Shown: positions 1-12,590, numbered from the stretch's first letter. The stretch is DNA of 64,000 bases from Mesorhizobium sp. (GCF_024509055.1 NZ_JANINM010000520.1:1-64000), one strand, 5' to 3'. A program made the numbers and translations. Notes: generated from the letters alone by a model not told the origin.

Positions 1-2791
<2,791 letters not shown>

Positions 2792-2798
2792 TCAGTTC

Positions 2799-2832
2799 AA
2801 AAGGGAAATGCCCACCGGCATGGCCGGCGGGC
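2799..2832 (-). terminator. Hairpin with T-rich tail between the 104-aa gene and the DUF4347 gene
   Basis: Arms 2810-2819 and 2823-2832 form a ten-base-pair stem (one G-U pair on the minus-strand RNA) with a three-base loop. It is followed by a T-rich but interrupted tail (ATTTCCCTTTT). It lies 22 bases upstream of the AGGAG of the collagen gene, so it may be an attenuator or partial terminator within the operon. Confidence 0.45.
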
Positions 2833-2858
2833 GTAGCGGACAAGAAAAGCGGGGGCGG

Positions 2859-3173
2859 TCATCGCCCCGCCGGACCGACAGCGCCACCGGGGCTGTGGAC
2901 TGAGGGGCCCTCCACGCGGAGGAAGTCCGCAACCTGGAAATTGCCGCCATCGTCAAATGTGCCGATCGCGAATGAGCCGGCAGTGCTTGGGACCTTGACG
3001 GTAATCGCCACGGCAAGGCTCTGCTTGACCGCCTTGGGAAGGATCACCTGGCCGACGATCGCAGCCTTGGCCGCGTCCAGAATGAAATACGTCTCATTCT
3101 CCGTCGTATCCCCGATGGGCAAGGCGCCCCGAACGGTAACTTCCATCACCGCTAAGCCCGCTGTGTAGCTCAT
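2859..3173 (-). CDS. Small protein of unknown function upstream of the collagen-like gene
   Basis: 104 residues. I do not recognise the family. The sequence is soluble-looking and beta-rich, with alternating hydrophobic strands, no signal peptide and no membrane segment. It ends in a Gly/Pro-rich tail (GGAVGPAGR) that slightly resembles the collagen repeat of its neighbour. The ATG is preceded by AAGGAGG at five bases, a strong ribosome-binding site that supports a real gene. A GTG one codon earlier is also possible. It is followed, after a 91-base gap holding a hairpin, by the DUF4347/collagen gene in the same direction. That suggests a partner such as a chaperone, cap or regulator of the fibre (inference). 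Confidence 0.6.
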   Translation of the reverse strand: MSYTAGLAVMEVTVRGALPIGDTTENETYFILDAAKAAIVGQVILPKAVKQSLAVAITVKVPSTAGSFAIGTFDDGGNFQVADFLRVEGPSVHSPGGAVGPAGR

Positions 3174-4186
3174 CACATCCTCCTTGCAGACCGCGACCGC
3201 GCCGCTGCCTCTTTCGTTTCTTTCTCAGGGTTCAATCAGTGCCGAACGCCCGCAACCGGACCAGGCGGGCCGTGGTGGCAGGCCATGAAAATCATCAAAT
3301 TCCCGTAGGAAGGCGTCGCGATCCCTTGGCCGAATAGCATCAGCCGGCGGAAGACCGTCGCCGGAAGAAAGGTTCGGACAAACGGGGGATGCATCGATGC
3401 GGGGGCCCGCACGAGCCGGGCCCAGCCTTGTAGGCGGCAACACTCGAACCAACGTCAACTCCATCACGCCTGTCGCGACTTCTCGACGACGACCTGCGAG
3501 GGAACCGACTACTTCAAGGAAACAAATTGGGACCGTCGGCCTCTGAACAAAGGCTGAAGTCAAAAACGACGGTAAATTGGCACACCACTAAAACTACTAC
3601 GCCCTCACGCAGGAAAGTGGCTTGCTTCCCTATTCCTCTCCCAGCTTCGCGCCCATCCGCAAAGCGCGGCCCTTCGCTCGATCTGCGCCCACCCTCAGTT
3701 GCATTAGCTATTAGTAAATTCGAAAATGATAGGCTTGTAAATGGCTTGGTTAACAAATTATGACTTGGAAAAGTTGCAGCCTGGCATGCCGCTTGACACA
3801 CAGATGACACGTCCTGTCCGCATGCCTTTGAAAAATCGAGGCTTAAGGCCAAGGGGACAGTTCACGAAAAATTTGACGCCGGGATCGGGCCGACCGAAGC
3901 AGGCGCGGCGTCGTTTTAGGATGACCGCTTTGGGCCACGCACGCTCTTGCCGCCGCGAGAGTGCCGCCGACATGGGTGAAGCAGACGCCCTTTCAGCGCT
4001 GGGCGGCCCCCGAACCGACACGCCAGAACGCGATCTTGCGTGGAACGAGCCAACAGGCCAACCTAGCGAGGCGGGTACGGAGCGTGAGCGGATGAATCCT
4101 CAGCCGGGGCAATCGTGGTTCCAGGAAGCATCGGGGCGCGGATACAACCGCCTCGGCCCGCAATCCGGAAAGCCGACGGCGGGCCT
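3174..4186. other. About 1 kb without a supported gene
   Basis: Several open frames exist on both strands but none has a credible ribosome-binding site, composition or family. The stretch about 3540-3790 is noticeably more AT-rich than its surroundings and probably contains promoters for the minus-strand collagen operon and the plus-strand glycosyltransferase operon. I could not fix any -35/-10 pair with confidence. Confidence 0.5.
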
Positions 4187-7100
4187 ATGACAAACGGCAA
4201 GCGCCTCTGCCTCAACATGATCGTCAAGAACGAGATGGCAAATCTGCCGCGCTGCCTTGGGGCGGTCGTCGACCATATCGATTGCTGGGTCATAGGCGAT
4301 ACCGGCTCGACCGATGGCACCCAGGACTTCATCAGATCGTTCTTTGCCGCCCGCAACCTGCAAGGCGAACTGCACGAGTTCCCTTTTCATAATTTTGAAC
4401 AGGCACGCAACGACGCGCTCGATCGGGCATATGCCTCGACGCTGTCCTACGACTACCTGCTGTTCGACGACGCCGACATGGAACTCATGGTCGAGGACGC
4501 CAGCTTCCGCGAGCGGCTTGGCGGTGCCGGCTATCGGTTGCTGCAACGCTCGGACTCCGGGCTCGCCTACTGGAACACGCGCCTGGTGAGGCGCGACGCA
4601 GGCGCGCGCTATCATGGCGTGACCCATGAATATCTCGACGTGCCAGGAGGTGTGCAGGAATTGCGCAGCGCCTGGTACAAAGATCACGCCAGCGGATCGA
4701 ACCGCGTCGACAAGTTCGAACGGGACGCCAGACTGCTGCTGGAGGCGCTCGAAAAGGACCCCGAGAACCATCGCTACTGGTTCTACCTCGCGCAGTCCTA
4801 TCGCGATGCCGGGCGGACGGCTGAGGCGGCGCTTGCATATGCCAAGCGCGCCACCATGGGCGGATGGGACGAGGAGGCTTGGAACGCGCGCCTGCAACAG
4901 GCGCGTTGCCTGCGCAAACTCGGCGACGACGAAGGCTTCATCCGCGAGGCTCTGGCGGCCTTCAACCAGCGCCCGCAGCGCGCCGAGCCGCTCTACGACC
5001 TGGCGCGGTACCACCGTGAGAAGGGATTGAACGAGGCGGCCGCGCTGTTCTGCGAGGCGGGTCTGGCGATCCGTCGGCCCGAGCAGGATATCCTGTTCAT
5101 AGAGGACTCCGTCTACACTTCCGGTCTGTGGGAAGAGTATTCGATTGTCGCCAACTACGCACGCGATCCCGCGCGAAAGGATCGCGGCTTCGCCGCCTGC
5201 AACTGGCTGGCGCTCAACCGCAACATCGCGGACGGGCCCCGGGATCTGGCGTGGTCCAACCTGTTCTATTACGTCCAGCCGGCCAAGACGATGATGCCGA
5301 CCTTCAATGCCGGCAAGGTCGAGTTCACGGCGCCCGACGGGTATCGGCCGCTCAACCCGTCGGTTGCGCGACTTGGCCGGCAGATAGTCCTCTCGCAGCG
5401 AACTGTGAACTACGAGATGACAGAGGACGGCCTTCGCTACGAAACGAAGGATGGCGACGCGATCAGGACCCGCAATTTCCTGCTCCACCTGAGCGATCAA
5501 CTCGCCGTGGAATCCGCCACCGAGATTCTGGCTCCCATTGACATGCCGAAGCCAACCTACGAGGGCGTACGTGGTTTCGAGGACCTTCGGCTCTTTGCAT
5601 GGAACGGTGAACTTTGGGGCTCGGCGTGCGTGCGCGAGCTCACGCCGGAGGCGTGGTGCGAACAGGTTGTCGCCCGCCTCGATCAGAGCGGCCCCTGTCG
5701 GCTGACGGACTGGCGATTGCTTCGTCCATCTGGACCACGCGTGCATGAGAAGAACTGGATGCCGATGGTGAAGCCCGGCGCCGCGGCGACTGCCGAAGCG
5801 CTGCAATTCATCTACCTTTGCGATCCCACGCGGATATTGGACGAGAAGGCTGGCGCCATCAGCGAGAGTTCACCGGCAATCGCCGCGCAGAAATTTCGAG
5901 GGGGCAGCCAGGCGATCGAATTCGCCGGGGGATGGCTCGCCTTGATCCATGAGGTGCAGCTGAAGACGGCGGAGAACCGACGTTACTACCTGCACCGGTT
6001 CATCTGGCTAGACGAAAAGAACGACTTGCGAAAGGCAAGCCGCCCGTTCTTCTTCAACAAAAAGGGCGTCGAGTTCGCCGCCGGCCTGGCCTTGCACCCG
6101 GACGGAAAACGCCTGCTGATTTCCTACAGCGTGGCTGACAGCGAATCCTGGCTCGCAACCGTCGACGCGGCGGATGTCGAGGCTCTGCTGGAGGACGTGG
6201 ATCGCCTGAGATCCGGCCTGCCGGAAGCGGCTGCGCAAAAGGCCTCCACTGCGCCGAAAGCCGCTTCGGGAAAAGCCGACCAGCTCGGACGAAAAGCTTC
6301 AGAACCCGGCAGGGGAAGATCCACTGACGAGATTTTTCACGAGCTGGCGCCGTTCCTGCGCGACGTTTCCTCGCCGAGCGAGCGCCGCGATCGATCGCGA
6401 GAGTTCGACGCGCGGATCGCCAACCTTTTGGACACCAACGACGCCACGCTTGCCCAGATCAATTGCTTTTACGAGGTCACGTCCGAAAAGGCCGAACACC
6501 GGACGCTGATCGCGGCTGTTACCTCGATGCGGGCTGCGGGCCATCCGGTGCGGGTATGGACCTATTCGCCGAAGAAGCTCGAATTCCTCCTCCAGCACGG
6601 GATCGAGGTTCGGGGCGCCGAAGATGTCATGCCGCGAGCCTTGTTCGAGCGGATCGTCGCCGGCTCCGAAATCCGCTACTTCAGCGACGTCTTTCGCTAC
6701 GCCGTTCTCTACGAGCACGGCGGGCTGTGGATGGATACCGACGTGATCCTGCTGCGGCCGTTCCCGTTCCGGGGCGACCATTTCTTCAACCTGCAGTGGC
6801 GCGGGTCGCACAAGGGTCATTTCATCTGCGGCAACGTCATGTATGCCAAGCCCTACAGCCGGCACATGCGGGCGCTCTACGAAATGTCGATCGACCGCTT
6901 CCACCAAGCTCACGGCAAGGAATTTGGCGACATTGGCCCGAAGCTGCTCTCCGACTACATTGCGTCGGATGCTGGCGCCGAATTGCGCGATCAGGTCTTC
7001 GGCCCGATGTTCTTCAACGCCATCGACTGGACGGAAATCGATCGATTTGAAAGGCCGATCGCGGAATTGGCCGACTACCTGAACGATGAACGCGTTTTCG

Positions 7101-7873
7101 GTATTCATTTGTGGACGGCGCGCAACTCGGCCATGCCGGACGATAAAGGCGCGCCGCTCATATCGCGGTTGATCAGCCCGCTGGAGGGCTTCCCTGCCTT
7201 CACTGGCCTCGCCGACCGGTTCAATACGGACAAGAATCGACACACCGGCAACCGCCATTTCTATGCCCGGATCTACGATCGCCTGCTATCGGAGCGGCGC
7301 TTGTCGATGCGGCGGTTGATGGAGATTGGCCTGTGTCGCGGATTGGCGGAAGGCAATCAGACCGAGACACCTTCCGTTTCGCTCTGGCAGAGCTATTTCC
7401 CTTTCTGCCAGGTGATCGGTGTCGACCTCACGGACTTCTCCCGGCTCAACAACGACCGGTTCAAATCCTTCGTCTGCGACCAGTCGAAGGTGGAGGACCT
7501 GCGTCGGGTTGCAGGGACGATCGAACACGGCTCACTCGATGTCATCATCGATGACGGCAGCCACGCGTCCTTCGACGAGCAGCTGACATTGCGCGAGTTT
7601 TTCCCTCTGCTGGCCGAGGGCGGTTGGTATTTCATTGAGGATCTCGACTGGCAGCCGCCCGGAGAGGACCTGAGCAAGATAACGCTGACCAAGACACTGC
7701 TGCGCGAGATCAAGGACCATGGCGCGGCACGCTCCGTCGATCCGCTCGGCGTCGGCGCGCTGGCCGGGCAATTCGACGAGATCCTGTTCTTCGACAGCCA
7801 CTACGAGATCAATCGAGCAAAGCTGCTCGGCGGGCTGGTGGCCATCCGCAAGAGTGGCAAGTCGGGCATGTAG
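4187..7873 (+). CDS. Multidomain glycosyltransferase/methyltransferase fusion (GT2-TPR-propeller-GT32-MTase)
   Basis: 1228 residues. Residues about 5-180 are a GT2 fold: LNMIVKNE, GDTGSTDGT and the metal-binding FDDADME. Residues about 183-300 are TPR-like helices. Residues about 368-660 contain EDLRLFAWNG, HEKNWMP and GGSQ motifs that resemble GH130/GH43-type five-bladed propellers (tentative). Residues about 750-970 are a GT32-like domain with GGLWMDTDV as the DXD motif. Residues about 1004-1225 are a class I methyltransferase of the cephalosporin-hydroxylase/CmcI type (VIIDDGSHASFDEQ). The start is set at MTNGKRL, where similarity to GT2 begins; an in-frame GTG at 4115 has no good ribosome site. 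It is first in a close-packed operon of glycosyltransferases and is likely a cytoplasmic glycan builder and decorator. Confidence 0.85.
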   Translation: MTNGKRLCLNMIVKNEMANLPRCLGAVVDHIDCWVIGDTGSTDGTQDFIRSFFAARNLQGELHEFPFHNFEQARNDALDRAYASTLSYDYLLFDDADMELMVEDASFRERLGGAGYRLLQRSDSGLAYWNTRLVRRDAGARYHGVTHEYLDVPGGVQELRSAWYKDHASGSNRVDKFERDARLLLEALEKDPENHRYWFYLAQSYRDAGRTAEAALAYAKRATMGGWDEEAWNARLQQARCLRKLGDDEGFIREALAAFNQRPQRAEPLYDLARYHREKGLNEAAALFCEAGLAIRRPEQDILFIEDSVYTSGLWEEYSIVANYARDPARKDRGFAACNWLALNRNIADGPRDLAWSNLFYYVQPAKTMMPTFNAGKVEFTAPDGYRPLNPSVARLGRQIVLSQRTVNYEMTEDGLRYETKDGDAIRTRNFLLHLSDQLAVESATEILAPIDMPKPTYEGVRGFEDLRLFAWNGELWGSACVRELTPEAWCEQVVARLDQSGPCRLTDWRLLRPSGPRVHEKNWMPMVKPGAAATAEALQFIYLCDPTRILDEKAGAISESSPAIAAQKFRGGSQAIEFAGGWLALIHEVQLKTAENRRYYLHRFIWLDEKNDLRKASRPFFFNKKGVEFAAGLALHPDGKRLLISYSVADSESWLATVDAADVEALLEDVDRLRSGLPEAAAQKASTAPKAASGKADQLGRKASEPGRGRSTDEIFHELAPFLRDVSSPSERRDRSREFDARIANLLDTNDATLAQINCFYEVTSEKAEHRTLIAAVTSMRAAGHPVRVWTYSPKKLEFLLQHGIEVRGAEDVMPRALFERIVAGSEIRYFSDVFRYAVLYEHGGLWMDTDVILLRPFPFRGDHFFNLQWRGSHKGHFICGNVMYAKPYSRHMRALYEMSIDRFHQAHGKEFGDIGPKLLSDYIASDAGAELRDQVFGPMFFNAIDWTEIDRFERPIAELADYLNDERVFGIHLWTARNSAMPDDKGAPLISRLISPLEGFPAFTGLADRFNTDKNRHTGNRHFYARIYDRLLSERRLSMRRLMEIGLCRGLAEGNQTETPSVSLWQSYFPFCQVIGVDLTDFSRLNNDRFKSFVCDQSKVEDLRRVAGTIEHGSLDVIIDDGSHASFDEQLTLREFFPLLAEGGWYFIEDLDWQPPGEDLSKITLTKTLLREIKDHGAARSVDPLGVGALAGQFDEILFFDSHYEINRAKLLGGLVAIRKSGKSGM

Positions 7874-7903
7874 AGAAGACCTTCGCTGGTCGAGGAAGGC
7901 GTC

Positions 7904-9013
7904 TTGAAAGTCGCTGTCTACACCATCGCATTGAACGAAGCTGCCAACGCCGAACGTTGGGCTCAGTCCGCGGTCGACGCCGACTACCGGATCGTGGCCG
8001 ACACCGGCAGCACCGACGATACGGTCGAGCGGCTGACAGCGGCCGGGGTGACGGTGCACCGGATAACAGTTCGCCCATGGCGTTTCGACATCGCTCGCAA
8101 TGCCGCCATGGCGTTGATTCCTCCCGACGTCGACGTTTGCTGCACCATGGACATGGACCGGTTTCTGGAGCCCGGCTGGCGCGCCAAGCTGGAGGCAGCC
8201 TGGACACCCGAGACGACCGCACTGTTCTGCAGGGTGTCTTATCGATCGAACATCGATGACCCGGTCGAGCTGCGCGGTTGGCCGGCGAAGAATTTTCATC
8301 ATCGCTGGGGATATCGGTTCAAGCGGCCAGTCCATGAGGCATTGGTTTTCACTGGCGACAGGCAGGTCGAGCGCTCTGGCCACGAGATTGTTATGCGCGA
8401 GGTCCAAGATCTGGGCAAGGAAACTCGCAGGAACTACTTGCCGCTGATGGAGCTCGCTCATCGGGAGGACCCTGACGACGCGCAGATATGTTTCTGGTTG
8501 GGCCGCGACTACATGTGGGCCAATCGGCACCCGGAAGGTGTCGGGTTGCTGGAGCACTATCTCTATCTGCCTACGAGCACCTGGGCCGAGGAAAGGTCCG
8601 AAGCAATGCGCTATCTCGCTCGCATGCAACCCGACAAGAGAATGTTTTGGCTAGACAAAGCGCGGGTCGAGGCGCCGCATAGGCGCGAGATCTGGCTTGA
8701 TTTGGCTGAAGAGTTTCACGGCAAGGCCGATTGGCCGGCTCTGTTTTGGGCATGCACAAACGGGATCCAAACCACGCGTAGAACCAACAGTTACCTGGAC
8801 GATCCTCATAGCTGGGGTTTCCGACTGTTCGACTTAGGTTCGATTTCCGCATGGCGAATGGATGCAATGAACCGCGCGATCGAATGGTGCCAAGCAGCAC
8901 TGGATATCGAACCGAACAATGATCGCCTCAAGAACAACCTTGCATTCTTCGCCAAGGCCCGGATCGGGCTTGAGGGCGACACCCCGATATCGCCGAACAA
9001 GGCGGTCCAATGA
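7904..9013 (+). CDS. GT2-family glycosyltransferase with TPR-like C-terminus, copy A
   Basis: 369 residues. The N-terminal GT2 core shows YTIALNE, DTGSTDDT and CCTMDMDRFLEPGW, the last being the DXD-type nucleotide-sugar and metal site. The C-terminal half (about 200-355) is helical with repeated acidic and aromatic elements (EDPDDAQICFWLGRDY), like TPR-coupled glycosyltransferases. It starts with TTG, chosen because GAGGAAGG sits four bases upstream and the protein then aligns from residue 1 with its downstream paralogue, which starts with ATG. It lies 30 bases after the fusion gene, and its stop overlaps the next start (ATGA), so it is translationally coupled. The acceptor is unknown. Confidence 0.85.
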   Translation: MKVAVYTIALNEAANAERWAQSAVDADYRIVADTGSTDDTVERLTAAGVTVHRITVRPWRFDIARNAAMALIPPDVDVCCTMDMDRFLEPGWRAKLEAAWTPETTALFCRVSYRSNIDDPVELRGWPAKNFHHRWGYRFKRPVHEALVFTGDRQVERSGHEIVMREVQDLGKETRRNYLPLMELAHREDPDDAQICFWLGRDYMWANRHPEGVGLLEHYLYLPTSTWAEERSEAMRYLARMQPDKRMFWLDKARVEAPHRREIWLDLAEEFHGKADWPALFWACTNGIQTTRRTNSYLDDPHSWGFRLFDLGSISAWRMDAMNRAIEWCQAALDIEPNNDRLKNNLAFFAKARIGLEGDTPISPNKAVQ

Positions 9014-10086
9014 AAGTGGCCGTTTATACGATCGCATTGAACGAAGCAGTCCACGTCGAGAGGTGGGCGGAATCTGCCGCGGAAGCGGACTATCGGATTG
9101 TCGCGGATACAGGCAGTACGGACGACACGGTCGAACGGCTCACAAATGCCGGAGTCACTGTTCATCGCATCGCAGTACGTCCTTGGCGTTTTGACGATGC
9201 TCGCAACACAGCGATGGCCCTTATCCCGCCCGATGTCGATATTTGCTGCACCATGGATATGGACATGTTCCTCGAGCCAGGATGGCGTTCCAAACTCGAG
9301 TCCGCCTGGGCCAACGACACGACCGCGTTGTACTGCCGGATGTTGATCAGATCGAGCGTCGACGATCCGAACCCCACCCATGTCTACCCGTCGAAGAGCT
9401 TTCATAGTCGATGGGGCTACCGCTTCAAGAGACCCATACACGAGGCGCTGTTCTTTTCCGACAAGGAGGTCTCGTCCAGCACAGACCAGATTGTGATGCA
9501 CCACCTGAGGAGCAACGCGGCCAATCATGAAAAATATTTGCGCCTGATGGAAATTGCGGCGGCAGAGGACCCTCGTGATCCCCAGATCTGCTTTTGGCTC
9601 GGGCGCGAACATATGTACGCCAATCAGTTGGAACAAAGCGCCAAGTTACTCGAACGGTATTTAGTACTCCCGACAAGCACCTGGCCTGATGAGCGATCGG
9701 AAGCAATGCGTTATCTGGCGCGGATGGTTCCCGAGCAACGGGCCCTGTGGCTGGACCGGGCAAGAATCGAAGCCCCTCACCGCCGAGAGGTTTGGCTCGA
9801 CCTTGCCGAGGATTTCCATGGCAAGGGTGACTGGCTGAATCTGTTCTGGGCGTGCGCCAACGGAATCGAGAAGACGCGCCGGACAGGCAGCTACCTGGAC
9901 GACATGAACTCCTGGGGCTTCCGGCTCTATGACCTTGGGGCGATTGCATCCTGGCATCTCAACGCCATGGACCGAGCCGTTGAGTGGGGACAAAAGGCGC
10001 TCGACCTCGACCAAAGCAATCAGCGCCTCAAAAACAATCTGGATTTCTTCGTTCGGCGGCGGGAAGAGGTGCGACTGCAGAAATGA
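9010..10086 (+). CDS. GT2-family glycosyltransferase with TPR-like C-terminus, copy B
   Basis: 358 residues and a close paralogue of the upstream gene along its whole length: the same DTGSTDDT and CCTMDMDMFLEPGW motifs, the same SWGFRLYDLG block and the same KNNL-FF end. It overlaps the upstream gene by ATGA and the downstream gene by ATGA, so the three are one translational unit. The pair arose by tandem duplication and has diverged mostly in the acceptor-side middle region (about 120-190). That suggests two related but distinct transfers (inference). Confidence 0.85.
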   Translation: MKVAVYTIALNEAVHVERWAESAAEADYRIVADTGSTDDTVERLTNAGVTVHRIAVRPWRFDDARNTAMALIPPDVDICCTMDMDMFLEPGWRSKLESAWANDTTALYCRMLIRSSVDDPNPTHVYPSKSFHSRWGYRFKRPIHEALFFSDKEVSSSTDQIVMHHLRSNAANHEKYLRLMEIAAAEDPRDPQICFWLGREHMYANQLEQSAKLLERYLVLPTSTWPDERSEAMRYLARMVPEQRALWLDRARIEAPHRREVWLDLAEDFHGKGDWLNLFWACANGIEKTRRTGSYLDDMNSWGFRLYDLGAIASWHLNAMDRAVEWGQKALDLDQSNQRLKNNLDFFVRRREEVRLQK

Positions 10087-12590
10087 GCGAGCTCTCTCAA
10101 TCCACGTCTCCGCGCGCCCGACTGTTCACGGCATTCGGCACGGTACTGTACGTCGATCGCGCCACCGGCGAGCTCAAGCATGGGCCGATCGAGGCCAGCC
10201 CCGCAAACGCATATTTCCAACCGAGAGACGGATCGGCCAGCGGCTACAGGCGAGGTCAGCTGGTCCACGCCGCCGGCGGGTCGGACGAGCCGATCTATTG
10301 CTTCTATGACGTTTGCCTGACGGCCTCGCAGTCGCAGGGTAAAGATCGATCGGATTCCGGCGCCGCTACGCTCGAATTGGTTCCGCTGGAGCGCGGCCTG
10401 CTTGCATTGGGATCCGACGGTCGGTTTTTGTCGGCGATACCGGATGGCCGCGTGATGCACAGAGCCTCGGTTTGCAGCACATGGGAATTGTTCATCGCCT
10501 CAGAGAACTGGTGTACGGACAGCCCGGAACCTGCGCTGAACGGCGCTTGGCGTCGCGACGAAGCCGCCTTCAACAGGCGCCATATTGCGAGCCATATCGT
10601 TCATCCGCTGAACCGGATGAAATCGGCCCGCCAGCCGCGGGCGAAGAAGATTTTGATATACGGCTACACCAAGTGGTCCCACGGTCGAGTCTATTACGAC
10701 CTGTGCAGGCACCTACATGATAGAGGCTATCTGGTCGACATACTCGATTGGCAGCAAAATCACGCCGAATACGCTCACCAACTGATCTCGTACTACGATT
10801 TCGTAATTGCCGCTCTGGATGGGGTATCGACCCTGGCGGATAGCTATCATGTTCCCTTCGACAAAATCATCGCCATCTCCCATCATGAGTTCGACATACG
10901 GATGCTGGTCGAGCAGAAGGGCATTGAGGTCTTCGAAAAGTTCGCCAACTATGGCGTAGTTAGCGAGTACGTATATTGCGCTTCATTGATGCGCGGTGTG
11001 CCAAGAGTTCCGATGGTCGCGTCCCTCGGCGTAAATTTCGATGAATTCTACTCAGATGTATCTGATAAACTGGCTGCCGTCGGTTATGCTTCATCGATGT
11101 CGGTCAAGACATATGGTGTGGAATGGAAACGGGGTGAGCTTGCTCAGGCTGCCGTCGCGGATGCCGGGCTCACATTCAGGATCGCTGGCTCGACTGGAAA
11201 TCAAACGTCGTTTCTTGACATGCCGGAATTCTACCGATCCGTCGACGCCGTGGTGACGAGTTCAGTTAGCGAGGCCGCTCAATTGCCGGTTATGGAGGCC
11301 GCCGCGGCAGGCAGACTGGTCATCGGCACTCCAGTTGGACACTTCCCTCGCAAAGCATACCAAGGCGCCGGCATCATGGCACCCATTGAAGCCGGTAAAT
11401 TCAAAGCTTTCACGACAGAAACATTGCGCTTCTATAAAGATAATCCAGGTTTATATACGGAAAAATGCAAATCAATACAAAATGCCGCGCGAAATTTTGA
11501 CTGGGTACACTCGATCGATGAGTGGGTAACGCTGATTGACTCATCCGATCGTAGCGTGCCGCCTGTGCGTCGGGTTGAGAAACCCGTAAAGACGCTAAGA
11601 AAGGGAATAATTTGCGATATAAACTGGCTAAAGTCATATTTAGCGGATGAACACTATCATTGCATAAAAATACTTAACGAAGTACATGGATTTGACATCA
11701 TAGACTCAAAGAATACAAATTTCAGCGACGAAGACGTGATAAATTCTATTGGCATGTACTCAGTGATAATCGTTGCGTATCAAGGATACGTCTCGGTACC
11801 TATCGATAAAATAAATACCTACACAATTGTCAGAGTTGACGATCTGGTTAGCTACGATCCGAAATATGACGAGTATCTAAATCACCTCATCGCTCATGCG
11901 GACATGATAATTAGCCCGTATGCCTATGAATTTTCGAACCATTACAAGCATCGTTTAGTGGTCTGGGTTCCGTATTCGTCAGCGCTGGAAGGCTGCAAGG
12001 ACTACGAGCGCGTGACCTTCAACAAGAACCCGATTAACAAAATTCTGCTGACGGGGAGTGTCGCGTGGGATCGACCATTTCGAAAATTTGTCTCTGAATT
12101 GAATGATCCAAGAATAGATAAACTTGAACATCCAGGGTATCACAAAAAATACGATGAAAGAAGCCAGGAAACAGTCAAAACAAAATACTACGTGAAGCTA
12201 TCTGATTATTTATGCTGCTTCAGCGACAGTCATTTATACAGATATATCCACCTGAAGAATTTTGAAATAGCGTCGTCTGGATCGCTATTGTTAGCTGATA
12301 AAGAAACAGAAAAGGAAATGAACGAATTAGGATTCATTGATAATGAGACATGTATATTTACAAAAAAAGATGATTTTTATGAGAAAATGGAATGGATACT
12401 TAGTCCAGATAATCGCGCAACGGTGGACAGGATCAGGCTTGCTGGCATGGATTTGGTTAGAAATAAACATATGACAAAGCATCGCGCTGAGCAGATTGAT
12501 CTTTTGGTCAACTCAATAATATCGGCTTTGTCCGTTGGAGACTTTACCCGATCTCCAGAACTTGCTGGATCAACCTCAGCTTCCGGCTAG
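10083..12590 (+). CDS. Beta-trefoil-like plus double GT-B glycosyltransferase
   Basis: 835 residues, starting at the ATG inside an ATGA overlap. Residues about 8-160 carry repeated beta elements (FGTVLYVDRATGEL, LELVPLERGLLAL, GRFLSAIPDGRV) like a fascin/ricin-type trefoil. Residues about 188-485 are a GT-B fold with KILIYGYTKWSHGR at the start and VTSSVSEAAQLPVMEAAAAG, the usual E-x7-E donor-site region. Residues about 500-825 form a second GT-B-like half (GIICDINWLKSYL, then LKNFEIASSGSLLLAD, similar to glyco_trans_1_2 ends). From about 11400 the DNA becomes clearly AT-rich, unlike the GC-rich first half, so the second half may have been acquired separately. Confidence 0.8.
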   Translation: MSELSQSTSPRARLFTAFGTVLYVDRATGELKHGPIEASPANAYFQPRDGSASGYRRGQLVHAAGGSDEPIYCFYDVCLTASQSQGKDRSDSGAATLELVPLERGLLALGSDGRFLSAIPDGRVMHRASVCSTWELFIASENWCTDSPEPALNGAWRRDEAAFNRRHIASHIVHPLNRMKSARQPRAKKILIYGYTKWSHGRVYYDLCRHLHDRGYLVDILDWQQNHAEYAHQLISYYDFVIAALDGVSTLADSYHVPFDKIIAISHHEFDIRMLVEQKGIEVFEKFANYGVVSEYVYCASLMRGVPRVPMVASLGVNFDEFYSDVSDKLAAVGYASSMSVKTYGVEWKRGELAQAAVADAGLTFRIAGSTGNQTSFLDMPEFYRSVDAVVTSSVSEAAQLPVMEAAAAGRLVIGTPVGHFPRKAYQGAGIMAPIEAGKFKAFTTETLRFYKDNPGLYTEKCKSIQNAARNFDWVHSIDEWVTLIDSSDRSVPPVRRVEKPVKTLRKGIICDINWLKSYLADEHYHCIKILNEVHGFDIIDSKNTNFSDEDVINSIGMYSVIIVAYQGYVSVPIDKINTYTIVRVDDLVSYDPKYDEYLNHLIAHADMIISPYAYEFSNHYKHRLVVWVPYSSALEGCKDYERVTFNKNPINKILLTGSVAWDRPFRKFVSELNDPRIDKLEHPGYHKKYDERSQETVKTKYYVKLSDYLCCFSDSHLYRYIHLKNFEIASSGSLLLADKETEKEMNELGFIDNETCIFTKKDDFYEKMEWILSPDNRATVDRIRLAGMDLVRNKHMTKHRAEQIDLLVNSIISALSVGDFTRSPELAGSTSASG

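Noticed and set aside
3741..4190. 149-residue plus-strand frame before the fusion glycosyltransferase
   Set aside because: No ribosome site, Arg/Pro-rich shadow-like composition, and it overlaps the true start of the next gene in another frame.
4100..5806. 568-residue minus-strand frame
   Set aside because: Entirely antisense to the GT2/TPR part of the fusion gene and without any recognisable motif.
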